24,939 nucleotides of DNA from positions 1 to 24,939 of IMG/VR virus record IMGVR_UViG_3300050011_000062; one strand, written 5' to 3'. The stretch is from a virus. This document shows, piece by piece, positions 13,368-21,700 of this stretch; position 1 is the first letter of the stretch; every line of letters begins with the position of its first letter. Under the pieces are notes generated by a model, which ran no database searches, was not told the origin of the DNA, and saw only the letters and a list, made by a program, of their open reading frames with translations. A program made the translations under genes and the position numbers.

Positions 13368-13715
13368 ATGAGTCGAAGTTATAAAAAGCAACCGTTTATG
13401 GCGATTTGCGGCAACGGTTCCGCGAAGCAAGACAAAATCCAAGCGCATCGCGGCGAACGCGCGGCGCACAAACGAGCAATTCATAAAGCGATGAAAGAAC
13501 AGGATTACGATGTTCTTTTGCCGCACAGATACGAATGTTCTTGGAATAATACTTATTCTTGGGGCAGAGATGGCAAACAAATGTATCAATCGTTAAGTGA
13601 TCGTGCATGGCAATGGCATTTAGAAGCACTATATGATCCGAATTCTATCTGGTACGGCGATGAGCATTATATGATTTGGCCCCCGCAATGGTTTGTTCGT
13701 GCGATGAGAAAGTAG
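13368..13715 (+). CDS. Small basic protein beginning MSRSYKK (115 residues)
   Basis: ATG 13368 follows AAAGGAGAACTGAC. The N-terminus, MSRSYKKQPFMAICGNGSAK, is a pattern I associate with small uncharacterised phage and bacterial proteins. The first half is rich in Lys, Arg and His; the second is rich in Trp and Tyr (SWGRDGKQMYQSLSDRAWQW, then IWYGDEHYMIWPPQWFVRAM). It may bind nucleic acid, but this is guesswork. It stands between two terminator hairpins as a single-gene unit. Confidence 0.7.
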   Translation: MSRSYKKQPFMAICGNGSAKQDKIQAHRGERAAHKRAIHKAMKEQDYDVLLPHRYECSWNNTYSWGRDGKQMYQSLSDRAWQWHLEALYDPNSIWYGDEHYMIWPPQWFVRAMRK

Positions 13716-13745
13716 AATTTGTTCCCGTTAAATCGGGCCTGAAAC

Positions 13746-13799
13746 CTCAGATTAATTACCTGAGTTAGGGCCAAGACGACCTTTCATCGTTCTTGGCCC
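13746..13799 (+). terminator. Hairpin pair and probable terminator
   Basis: CTCAG/CTGAG (13746-13750 with 13760-13764) encloses a nine-base loop, ATTAATTAC. It is followed by GGGCCAAGACGA (13768-13779) pairing with TCGTTCTTGGCCC (13787-13799) with one bulge. A short T-run follows (GCCTTTG). The layout, a small nine-base-loop hairpin then a terminator, matches those at 2932 and 15519. Confidence 0.55.
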
Positions 13800-13818
13800 G
13801 CCTTTGAAAGGAAGGAAT

Positions 13819-14391
13819 ATGAGTCAGTCATCACTAGAGTCCAAGAAGAAGTGGTTAGCCGCGAATCAGCATAAACGTCCAAAGATTAATAGAGATTGGA
13901 AGTTACGCGCAGTTTATGGTATTTCTCCCGAAGAACAAGAAGAGATGTTTGTAAAGCAAGATTATAAATGTGCGATTTGTAAAGAAGAATTTGATTTTTC
14001 TGTTCGTAATAACCCAAAATATCCGCACCTTGATCATGAGCATTCTTCAGGTTGGGTTCGGGGTATTTTATGTCATAATTGCAATCATGGAATCGGTCAA
14101 TTTCATGAAGATATAAACAAGATGAGCGCGGCCATTGAATATCTTATTTCGAATGCGCCGCCTACTGAATTTAATTTTAATGCCGCAGTTGCACAATGTA
14201 GGTTAAGTTTACGGCGCAGTAGGTGGAATGATCCAGAGCGAGTTGATGAATATCGAAAAGCCACAAGTGAACAGATGACAGGTAATACATTTCGGGCAGG
14301 AAAAGAACCTTGGAATAAAGGTAAATCTTGGGGTGAAGCAACTAAGGCCAAGATGAGTGTTTCGCAAAAGAAGCGATTTAGTAAAGGATAG
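13819..14391 (+). CDS. HNH endonuclease, endonuclease VII type, with a NUMOD3-like tail
   Basis: I start this gene at ATG 13819, which follows AAAGGAAGGA, rather than at the TTG at 13804. The 190-residue protein has WKLRAVYGISPEEQEEMF, C51xxC54 (CAICKE), LDHEH (D72, H73, H75) and RGILCHNCNHGIGQF (81-95), a complete endonuclease VII site. The C-terminal GKEPWNKGKSWGEATKAKMS (161-180) resembles the NUMOD3 DNA-binding module of homing nucleases. It ends five bases before the GTG start of the adaptor-like gene, so it probably inserted at the front of that gene. Confidence 0.88.
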   Translation: MSQSSLESKKKWLAANQHKRPKINRDWKLRAVYGISPEEQEEMFVKQDYKCAICKEEFDFSVRNNPKYPHLDHEHSSGWVRGILCHNCNHGIGQFHEDINKMSAAIEYLISNAPPTEFNFNAAVAQCRLSLRRSRWNDPERVDEYRKATSEQMTGNTFRAGKEPWNKGKSWGEATKAKMSVSQKKRFSKG

Positions 14392-14396
14392 ACACC

Positions 14397-15473
14397 GTGG
14401 GGAACAGTACAATTCAGCTTCAAGAACTTTGTGATGACGCAAAATCTATGGCCGATCTCGCGCCCGCGTTAGCGACAGGCGGTTATTCCGATCAACCCGC
14501 ACTTTCAATCGCTAACGATGTGATGCAAAATATGGTCGCGGGCGGGCCTGAAGGTCAGCCGTTTAATTGGAAATGGAATCGGATGGTCGAGACTCCGTTT
14601 TTCATCAACTCGTGGCAGCAAGATTATTTCATTCCAAATCTTGTCACTCTCGGATGGCTTGAAAGCTGTACAGCGTCTTGTTATTCTACAACTCAATTTC
14701 CCAAGCCGATTCTTCCGATTGAAGTTCGACGAGACTTGCTGATTGTCAGTCTTCAGACTTCACAAACTGCAAAGATTTGTTGGATGCAAAATGATACAAT
14801 GTTAGCCGGAACTTGGGGCCAAACCGAGCAAGCATCTGCAACAGGATTGGCGAATCCCGGCCCGGGCGTTATAATTACGAATCCGGCCAATCAGCCATCA
14901 ATGCCGATTAATCCGACGACACAAGTCAAAGACGCTTTTGGTAATTTATGGGTCGTGACGACTTACGGGACTTGCGGATCGTCTAACCCATTTCTGACGA
15001 ATCTAAACCCCACATTTCCGACGTTACAGAATCAGACAATCGTATCAACGACTGTGACCGATGGAACTGTCGTTTGGACCGCAATTAATCCCAAGGGCCA
15101 AGGCTTTCGAATCAATCCTATTCCGGGCCAAACCGGGCCAGTTTGGTTGATCCAACCAGTCGGCCAAAACCGCGTTCAAAGATTAACAAGTTACGCGCAA
15201 TTCCTCGACCCTGTTCCGGACGATTTTTATACATTTTTCAAACAGGGCTTTTTCGCCCAATGTTATCGCCGCTCGCCCGATCCTAAGACCCGGGCCAAGT
15301 TCGAAATGGAATATCAGTTATGGCAGAAAGCTCTTGTGAACGCCGTCAGACAAGGCGGACGTGAGCTAGAGGACTGGGGTTTTTATCCTTCTTCTAATGT
15401 AATGGATCGATCCGCTTACGGCAGTTGCTTTAATTCACCAGCAGCCCCGTTCGGCCCTTGGAGTTCTTATTAG
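14397..15473 (+). CDS. Adaptor/tail-tube-like virion protein with an inserted beta module
   Basis: The gene starts with GTG at 14397. The 358-residue protein has PFNWKWNRMVETPFFINSWQ in the N-terminal half and RLTSYAQFLDPVPDDFYTFF plus a helical C-terminus (FEMEYQLWQKALVNAVRQGG). This layout, beta barrel then PxPDDF and C-terminal helices, recurs in the gene at 16152 and resembles head-tail adaptor proteins of short-tailed phages. Between them (about residues 165-245) lies a beta module, DAFGNLWVVTTYGTCGSSNP ... DGTVVWTAINPKG, of a kind also found in the 1633-residue protein. The adaptor would join the portal to the tail nozzle. A hairpin and terminator follow. Confidence 0.5.
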   Translation: MGNSTIQLQELCDDAKSMADLAPALATGGYSDQPALSIANDVMQNMVAGGPEGQPFNWKWNRMVETPFFINSWQQDYFIPNLVTLGWLESCTASCYSTTQFPKPILPIEVRRDLLIVSLQTSQTAKICWMQNDTMLAGTWGQTEQASATGLANPGPGVIITNPANQPSMPINPTTQVKDAFGNLWVVTTYGTCGSSNPFLTNLNPTFPTLQNQTIVSTTVTDGTVVWTAINPKGQGFRINPIPGQTGPVWLIQPVGQNRVQRLTSYAQFLDPVPDDFYTFFKQGFFAQCYRRSPDPKTRAKFEMEYQLWQKALVNAVRQGGRELEDWGFYPSSNVMDRSAYGSCFNSPAAPFGPWSSY

Positions 15474-15518
15474 ACTTAGAATTAATAACTTACCGACAAA
15501 TAAAAATAGTTAATACCT

Positions 15519-15537
15519 TGCAGCTTTATAACCTGCG
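15519..15537 (+). other. Small hairpin with CTTTATAAC loop, copy 2
   Basis: TGCAG (15519-15523) pairs with CTGCG (15533-15537) around CTTTATAAC. Relative to copy 1, one stem pair changes from T-A to C-G and the outer pair from C-G to T-G, so pairing is kept. It again sits between a gene end and a terminator. Confidence 0.42.
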
Positions 15538-15540
15538 AGC

Positions 15541-15565
15541 GAGGGTGTGCTAAGTCCACACCCTC
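15541..15565 (+). terminator. Probable intrinsic terminator after the first adaptor-like gene
   Basis: GAGGGTGTG (15541-15549) pairs perfectly with CACACCCTC (15557-15565) around a seven-base loop, followed by ATTTCTAG. Confidence 0.6.
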
Positions 15566-15589
15566 ATTTCTAGACTTAGGAGAAAAGAT

Positions 15590-16183
15590 ATGGCGTTTCA
15601 GAAACAATTTCAATGCCAGAACGGGCATGAGCTATCTGCAAATAATCTTATATTAGAATTGCGTGATGGTAAAGAGCGGCGGCGCTGTAAAACTTGTCGT
15701 ACAGCACAAGTATTAGCCGATCAACAAAAAGCAAGAGATAAAACAGGCAGATTTCCGAAGAAGACGCACTGTAAGTATGGACATGCTTATGTCGAAGGAT
15801 CGTTCTCTGTTGTATATAGAAAGCCGCAAGACTATTCGTATCGATGCTGTTTGATTTGTCGTCGCGCTCAAGTGAAAAATGCGCATCAAAAACGTCGCTA
15901 TAATATAACAAATGAAGATCGCGCTGCGATGTTTATTGCGCAAGGTAGCCGTTGCGCGGTTTGTAAAGCGATAGTGCCTAATAGTAAACGAGGGTGGAGC
16001 ACTGATCATGATCATGCCTGTTGTCCCGGTAAGTCTTGCGGCAAATGTGTTAGAGGAATTTTGTGCTATAACTGTAACATAGCTCTTGGTCAAGTTGACG
16101 ACAATATAGATACTTTATACGCTTTGATTGAATATTTGAAAAGGACTAAGAATGGCGGCTATAAGCACGGTGACGATTTCTAA
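15590..16183 (+). CDS. HNH endonuclease, endonuclease VII type, with two Cys-rich N-terminal modules
   Basis: The 197-residue protein follows AGGAGAAAAG. Two similar zinc-site-like modules open it: CQNGH (C9) with C33xxC36, and CKYGH (C61) with C87xxC90. The nuclease domain has C122xxC125 (CAVCKA), TDHDH (138-142), an unusual extra Cys loop (CCPGKSCGKC, 144-153), then RGILCYNCNIALGQ (155-168). The extra Cys-rich insertion between the two halves of the active site may bind another zinc ion. The last ten codons overlap the start of the next gene (from 16152) in a different frame, so the two are coupled and the C-terminal tail KNGGYKHGDDF is largely written over adaptor codons. Confidence 0.85.
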   Translation: MAFQKQFQCQNGHELSANNLILELRDGKERRRCKTCRTAQVLADQQKARDKTGRFPKKTHCKYGHAYVEGSFSVVYRKPQDYSYRCCLICRRAQVKNAHQKRRYNITNEDRAAMFIAQGSRCAVCKAIVPNSKRGWSTDHDHACCPGKSCGKCVRGILCYNCNIALGQVDDNIDTLYALIEYLKRTKNGGYKHGDDF

Positions 16184-17123
16184 CACGATGGATTTTTGTA
16201 AGCGATTGAGTTTTAATCGTAACTTCGGAATCGGCAATTCTCTCGAACCCGCGCTTACAGCCGCAAATTTGACGGCCCAAATCATACTCTCTCCTCCGTT
16301 CGATTGGTGGTGGAATTCACAAGAGATTAGTTTTACGTGTTCGACTGTTTTTCCGACAGCGCCGATTACGAATGTCGCTTTGACTGCTAATATAGTCACT
16401 TTAGCGATGGTCAATACGTTTAATGTCAATGATCAGATTCTTATCTCTGGATTAACAGGTGCGGCGTTTTTGAATGGCGCGGTCCTGACAATTCTGACGA
16501 ATACAGGTACAAGTATAACCGCGTTCTTTAACGCGCCGAACTATACTTCGACCGCCGACTCTGGAACTGCGACAAAAGGCACGACACAAGACTATACGAT
16601 TAATATTCCTCAGTTTTCGCATATTGAACATGCGTCTGTATACGACATATTTACAAAGAACACATCGACAGGCGCGACAGGCCAGAAATGGTTTGAGTTG
16701 ACCGTTGAAGATAATCTGTCTCTCGACTCTACTCTTGCGCGGCCTCAGTTTATCAATCCTCAATTTGAAGATACGAGCGGGAATGTCACTTTTCGCGTTA
16801 TGCCCGCGCCGAGCAATAATTATCCAATCTCTATTCATTGCCAACTCGCCCCGCCACTGTTTACAAGTTTGAATCAAACATGGTCGCCCCTCCCCGACTT
16901 TATGCAGCATATTTATACTTGGGGGTTTATGTCGTTAATGTGGTTTTTCGCAGATGATCCTAGAGCCGCGTATGCCGGACAGAAATTTACTGCCGGACTT
17001 CTCGGTCGCGCAGAAGGATTGACTGAAGAAGACAGAAACATCTTCCTAAACAATTGGAACATGCTGACAGGACAACAACAGACGAAGTTCCAACAAGGAA
17101 CTCAAGCGCGGTCTTCACAGTAA
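16152..17123 (+). CDS. Adaptor/tail-tube-like virion protein, second paralogue
   Basis: ATG 16152 follows AAAAGGACTAAG within the end of the endonuclease gene. The 323-residue protein begins MAAISTVTISNTMDFCKRLS and has PPFDWWWNSQEISFTCS, the counterpart of PFNWKWNR in the gene at 14397. Residues about 75-150 form a small beta module (NVALTANIVTLAMVNTFN, FLNGAVLTILTNTGTSITAF) that recurs in the 1633-residue protein and looks inserted. The core continues QKWFELTVEDNLSLDSTLAR, FRVMPAPSNNYPISIHCQLA, WSPLPDFMQHIYTWGFMSLM and a C-terminal helix. It is probably an adaptor or tail-tube ring protein that follows the portal, with moderate support. Confidence 0.5.
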   Translation: MAAISTVTISNTMDFCKRLSFNRNFGIGNSLEPALTAANLTAQIILSPPFDWWWNSQEISFTCSTVFPTAPITNVALTANIVTLAMVNTFNVNDQILISGLTGAAFLNGAVLTILTNTGTSITAFFNAPNYTSTADSGTATKGTTQDYTINIPQFSHIEHASVYDIFTKNTSTGATGQKWFELTVEDNLSLDSTLARPQFINPQFEDTSGNVTFRVMPAPSNNYPISIHCQLAPPLFTSLNQTWSPLPDFMQHIYTWGFMSLMWFFADDPRAAYAGQKFTAGLLGRAEGLTEEDRNIFLNNWNMLTGQQQTKFQQGTQARSSQ

Positions 17124-17128
17124 ATTTA

Positions 17129-17242
17129 TGCTCATTTCGGGAAGAACCGCTATGGGCAAAGCGGCGTACGCGTCAATGATGTCGCACGAATAATATTCGA
17201 TCTTACCTAGCCCGGAAGGGTCAGAAGGCACCGAAATGAGTA
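17129..17242 (+). ncRNA. Structured RNA element closed by a long stem, before the next tail gene
   Basis: CTCATTTCGG (17131-17140) pairs perfectly with CCGAAATGAG (17231-17240); adding a G-U and a T-A pair gives twelve pairs. Inside lie CCGCT/AGCGG (17147-17151 with 17160-17164), CGAAT-AAT-ATTCG (17187-17199) and CCC-GGAA-GGG (17211-17220, a GNRA-type loop). The closing stem ends a few bases before the AAGG ribosome binding site of the gene at 17255. It could be a regulatory leader, a small RNA or a ribozyme; I match it to no known class. Confidence 0.5.
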
Positions 17243-17254
17243 GCCCAAGGACTT

Positions 17255-17569
17255 ATGGCCCAAAGACAGATCATAAATGGTGGATTTCAGCTTCCGAACG
17301 CGCTGCCGTTAGCTCTCGGGTATTTGAAGATGCGGCTTAATACTGATGCGACAACTGGTGTTGATCAAATAGTTGCGGGCCGAATTGTTACAGTTCCGCT
17401 TGACGCGAATGGAAATGTCGCGGGAACAGTTCTCGTCTGGCCGAATGATCAATTGACTCCGGCGAATACGGTTTATGTAACGCAGGCATTTAGCGCATCA
17501 GGTCAACTTTGTTGGAGTGAAGAATTAAGTATTCCATCAGGCGCGGGATCATATAGTTTGTCAGGGTAA
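17255..17569 (+). CDS. Small tail protein, repeat module of the fibre-anchor type (104 residues)
   Basis: CAAGGACTT precedes ATG 17255. The protein consists of a single module: QIINGGFQLPNALPLALGYL, LNTDATTGVDQIVAGRIVTV, LDANGNVAGTVLVWPNDQLT and AFSASGQLCWSEEL. The same layout opens the next gene, whose first 110 residues read GGHFQDLSGNVLANGYLRMF ... LDSNGSIASS ... FVWSNDVMTPVNSYYRVFGY. It is therefore the stand-alone form of the next protein's N-terminal domain, which probably anchors it to the tail. It is beta-rich without membrane segments. Confidence 0.65.
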   Translation: MAQRQIINGGFQLPNALPLALGYLKMRLNTDATTGVDQIVAGRIVTVPLDANGNVAGTVLVWPNDQLTPANTVYVTQAFSASGQLCWSEELSIPSGAGSYSLSG

Positions 17570-17585
17570 TCAGGATAGGAAATAA

Positions 17586-18767
17586 ATGAGTGCTACGAAA
17601 ACTCAACTTTTAGGTGGTCATTTTCAGGACCTTTCCGGAAACGTTTTAGCAAATGGTTACCTTCGCATGTTTCTTAGTTCTGACGAACTTGTAGCAGGTG
17701 TAGGTTTTATTTGCAGCGGAATTTATGTACAAATACAATTAGATTCGAATGGAAGTATTGCGAGTTCGTCTTCTACACCGCCCGCAACGAATCAGTTTGT
17801 CTGGTCTAACGACGTAATGACGCCAGTCAACAGCTATTATCGCGTTTTCGGATATACTGCGAACGGACAATTAGCCTTCGGCCCTGATAATCAGCAAGTC
17901 GTATTTGGCGCAGGAACATTCGATGTCGGCACTTGGGTGCCGAATTCCGTCATTAGTTGGCAACCGCCGATTCAGCCGTTGACACTTCAGGTCAACGGGG
18001 CGAATAACGGTTCGCAGACGCTACTTGACTTGACTGCCGGATCGGGCGTTACACTCGTCGATAATGGATCGGGCGGCGTAACAATTTCCGCAGGCGGATC
18101 GACAACTTTTGATGTCAATAGTACGCCGCTTACATCGTCTTCGACAGTCAATTTTGAGTCAGGATCAGGAATAACCGTCACGAACCCGAGCGCGGGAAAT
18201 GTACTTATTACCGCGAATATTCCTGCCGCGTCGTTTCCAGTTGGGGCGAATTTTATTGCGCCACTGCCGCCTTTGAATAATGGGGCTGTCCCCGAGTTAA
18301 ATGGCAATACCATTGTTTTAAAAATCCCTGCTAACTTTGTGGAAGCTTTTACAGCGGCAGGTTTTAGAGTTGGAATACTTACAGCAGCAGTGACCGGGTT
18401 AGTAGTCAACACAGCTACTGTCGGTAAAACGCTACCCGGGAGCACAACTTGGTCAACTTCGCCTGTTACATTTACGTTTCCGGGCGGATCGTTTGCTTCT
18501 GCCAACACATTATATTTTAGCAATATATGCGCTTTGGCGGGCGATGCGAGCCACGATTTTTACATAACGATTTATTTTGACCCTACGTCTGCATATGGAA
18601 ATGCGTATACAGCGCAAAGTACAACATCCGGCCCTTGGACCCAATTTCTAGGAATAGCAGGCTGGATATCGGGTAACCATGCGAATGATGCGGACGCCAC
18701 GGCGTTACAGACTTTGGTCGGCGGCGGCGTTGATGTTTTTTGTATTCAGCAAGTTATAACAGCGTAG
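17586..18767 (+). CDS. Tail-fibre-like protein
   Basis: AGGAAATAA precedes ATG 17586, and the gene follows the preceding one by 16 bases. The 393-residue protein has an N-terminal anchor-like module (about residues 1-110) paralogous to the 104-residue protein. A repetitive region follows (about 130-215) with GSGVTLVDNGSGGVTISAGG and GSGITVTNPSAGNVLITANI, resembling fibre shaft repeats. The C-terminal domain (about 220-393) has FVEAFTAAGFRVGILTAAVT, TTWSTSPVTFTFPGGSFASA and DFYITIYFDPTSAYGNAYT, and is probably a receptor-binding or trimerising head. Anchor, repetitive shaft and tip suit a host-recognition fibre. Alternative: a baseplate decoration. Confidence 0.62.
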   Translation: MSATKTQLLGGHFQDLSGNVLANGYLRMFLSSDELVAGVGFICSGIYVQIQLDSNGSIASSSSTPPATNQFVWSNDVMTPVNSYYRVFGYTANGQLAFGPDNQQVVFGAGTFDVGTWVPNSVISWQPPIQPLTLQVNGANNGSQTLLDLTAGSGVTLVDNGSGGVTISAGGSTTFDVNSTPLTSSSTVNFESGSGITVTNPSAGNVLITANIPAASFPVGANFIAPLPPLNNGAVPELNGNTIVLKIPANFVEAFTAAGFRVGILTAAVTGLVVNTATVGKTLPGSTTWSTSPVTFTFPGGSFASANTLYFSNICALAGDASHDFYITIYFDPTSAYGNAYTAQSTTSGPWTQFLGIAGWISGNHANDADATALQTLVGGGVDVFCIQQVITA

Positions 18768-18782
18768 TTTTGGAGAACAGTA

Positions 18783-21700
18783 ATGTCGAATGCTTTACAA
18801 GCCGGGGGCGCACAGCCGGATAAACAAACCCGCTTTGCCCCTCTTTATACTGGCCGTTTCTTTTCGGGCATATGGACAAACCGATCTCCTTTACGTGACG
18901 CAGCTTCGACACGAATTGAAGAGAAATTTTACGGTCCTCGGGGTGATGCGCTAATCGCTGGATCGAACGTAGAGATTACGAATAGATTGACATTAGGCCG
19001 CAGACCCGGAAATCCGGTTTATGATAATGTCAATACTTTTACCGATGTTCTGAGTTTTGATGACTTTCGAATTAGTAAAGGCCTGTCCGATGTTTTCGGA
19101 ACAGTAACCGAACAAGTCGATACGATGATCGACACGAGTACGGCGCTTTATGCTGAGAATAGTGATTTCGTTCTCCAAGGCGGCGTTAATCCGACGACTG
19201 TATTTACTAAATCTCCCGGCGCGGGCCAAAGTTACGGCATTCAAGTTGGAAATGAATGGTACTTCGGAGACGGTGCAGATAATAAGAAATGGCTACAGTC
19301 TTTATTTGTCCGAACAAGCGCAAGCAATAACGCAACACTAAATCTCAATTCGTATCCATTTATGGATACGTTTTTAATCAGCAATCCGACTACGAATCCA
19401 CAGATTCAACAACTGATCGGTGCGGCTGTACAATCGGGTCCGTCTTCAGCAGTCAATAATATCAACGTCATAGATGTCGTTCTTTCAGATGAAATATTGA
19501 CTCTGACGACTTCTGCCGCGCCCTTTACGACACAACCTATTGGTACGCAGTTTATGCTATGGGGCTTTACTAATCCTGCAACGACATTTTTGAACGGATC
19601 GACGATCACTCTGACCGTTGCTTGGTCTGGGACGACGATTACCGCGAATTGGGGCGGAACGCACGAGAGTATGTCGCAAGCGGACACTGCTGTTATTCAA
19701 ATTGAAAGTGGCGGTACTAATTCTGTCACTAATACGCTCGTTTTAGGGCCAACTGTTCCAACTTGGGGAACAGTCGCGCCATCTGCTTCGAATGATTTTA
19801 TGGGCAGTGTTACGATTGATGGACAATCGATTTGGGTAAATCGTGGGATAACCGTTGAAAATTGGGGTTTAGCAGCGCCAACCGAAGACCTGATTTCCGG
19901 CGCAGGCGGCATTTCGCTTACGGGTGCGGCTTCAGGATTTTCGCCGAATACGTTTTATGCGCCTGCAAGTGTGTTTATTGATCCGAATGGAAATTTGTGG
20001 GAAGTTACAACTGGAGGAAAATCCGGTGCGACTGAACCCGCTTGGCCCGCGTCTCCGACGTTTAGCGTCAAACATGATATCTTTGCAGTCTCCGTTGCAG
20101 CTAACGTTGCTACTGTTTATTGCACGACTTTGCCGAGTCCGGGGCAGAGTGTAACTCTTTTCGGGCTGCAACAAGCGAACGGAACTGGTGGAGCACCTGA
20201 TCTTAACGGCGTGACGCTGACCGTTGCAACAACCGGAGCGAATTTCTTTACCGCGCCTTTTACGTTCTCGGGAAATTACCCGCTGACTGGCGACGGCGCT
20301 GATCAGGGATATGCGATATTTTACGGCACGACACAAGCAGATGGAAGTGTAATCTGGACGAGTCTGCAAAGTGCTGCTTCGATGGTTTGGACGGCGCACA
20401 CACATTATCATCAAGATGATTTTTTGGTCAACCCTGTCGGATCAAGTACGTCTTTATTCCAATTGAGTAAGAATACTCAGCCATTTATTCAATCGGACGG
20501 GGCTTTATATAGCGCCCTTTATCCGACGTATAATTCCAGTCCGACAGTCGGATCGTTTAATCCGATTGCAAATCCAATAACGATTAACGCGTGGGACGAT
20601 AATTCTAATCCCGCCCGAGGTTTCAATGGCGCATTTAGTCAATCGTTTACCGCAGTTCCGACATCTGGATCAGTCGCCGTTTCAACGCCTGTCCCGGGGT
20701 CTTTGTACGCTGTAACTAACTCGACTGCTGGCGGTGGACCCGAACAAAGCGGACCTGATGTCTATTTCTTTGCTATCAACGGCGCGGGCGAAATCGGCGC
20801 ATCAACAGACAGCGGGCAGCGCGAGAATTGGGAATCTTCGTTTATCTGTAAGATTTACATTCCTGCCCCCGGTACATATACATTTACGTTGTTACACGAC
20901 GATGGCGCGTTCTTTTCGTTCGACAATACGACTACGTCTGCTTATAAGACTAACGGTTCAGGAACTAACATTCCGCCGACTTTCTCCGGATCAGGCGGCA
21001 AGACCGCGATTCAAGGTTATACCGGAGTCGCGGGTAATAACAATTCAGGCGTAAATACCGATTCAGCAACTTGGGTCTTTCCGACAGCGGGCGATTATAC
21101 ATTAGAGATTAACTGGAAAGCTTGGGAAAATCAGCAAGAAATGATTTTTACCTGCCAGAGCTTTAATCTCGCCTCGAATCCTGATGAATCAGGATCAAAT
21201 CAACCCGCATGGCCCGCGTTTACGACTGCTGGCGCGACTGGTAATGTCACTACGGGCCGGATTACGTTCGGGACTGCCGATACTGTACTTGACGCGGGCG
21301 GTCAATATACGTGGAGTAATTTAGGGCCGAGTAGTGCTTACAAAATCTGGTATGCGAATACATTTTATACTGTCTCAGGAACGCCCGTTATTGACACGAA
21401 CGGAAATGAACAACTTCCGATTCAACCCGGCGTAACAGGTACGACCGCGCCGATCTTTAACGGTACATTGAATGGGATTACGACGTTGTCCGGATCGACG
21501 TTACAATTTATTAATTCCGGAAGTGTGCCTATTCAGCCGAATACTCTCGGAAAGATTACTGCGACGAGCGCTCAAGGCTGGGTTTACGGGATCGCTTTAG
21601 TCAACACACTTGATAACACAGTTTCGAATATCGGACCTGTTGGCCCGCCGAATAGCGCGGGCGGTGTGGGAACAGGACCGCTAATCAGCGGTCAAGTTAC

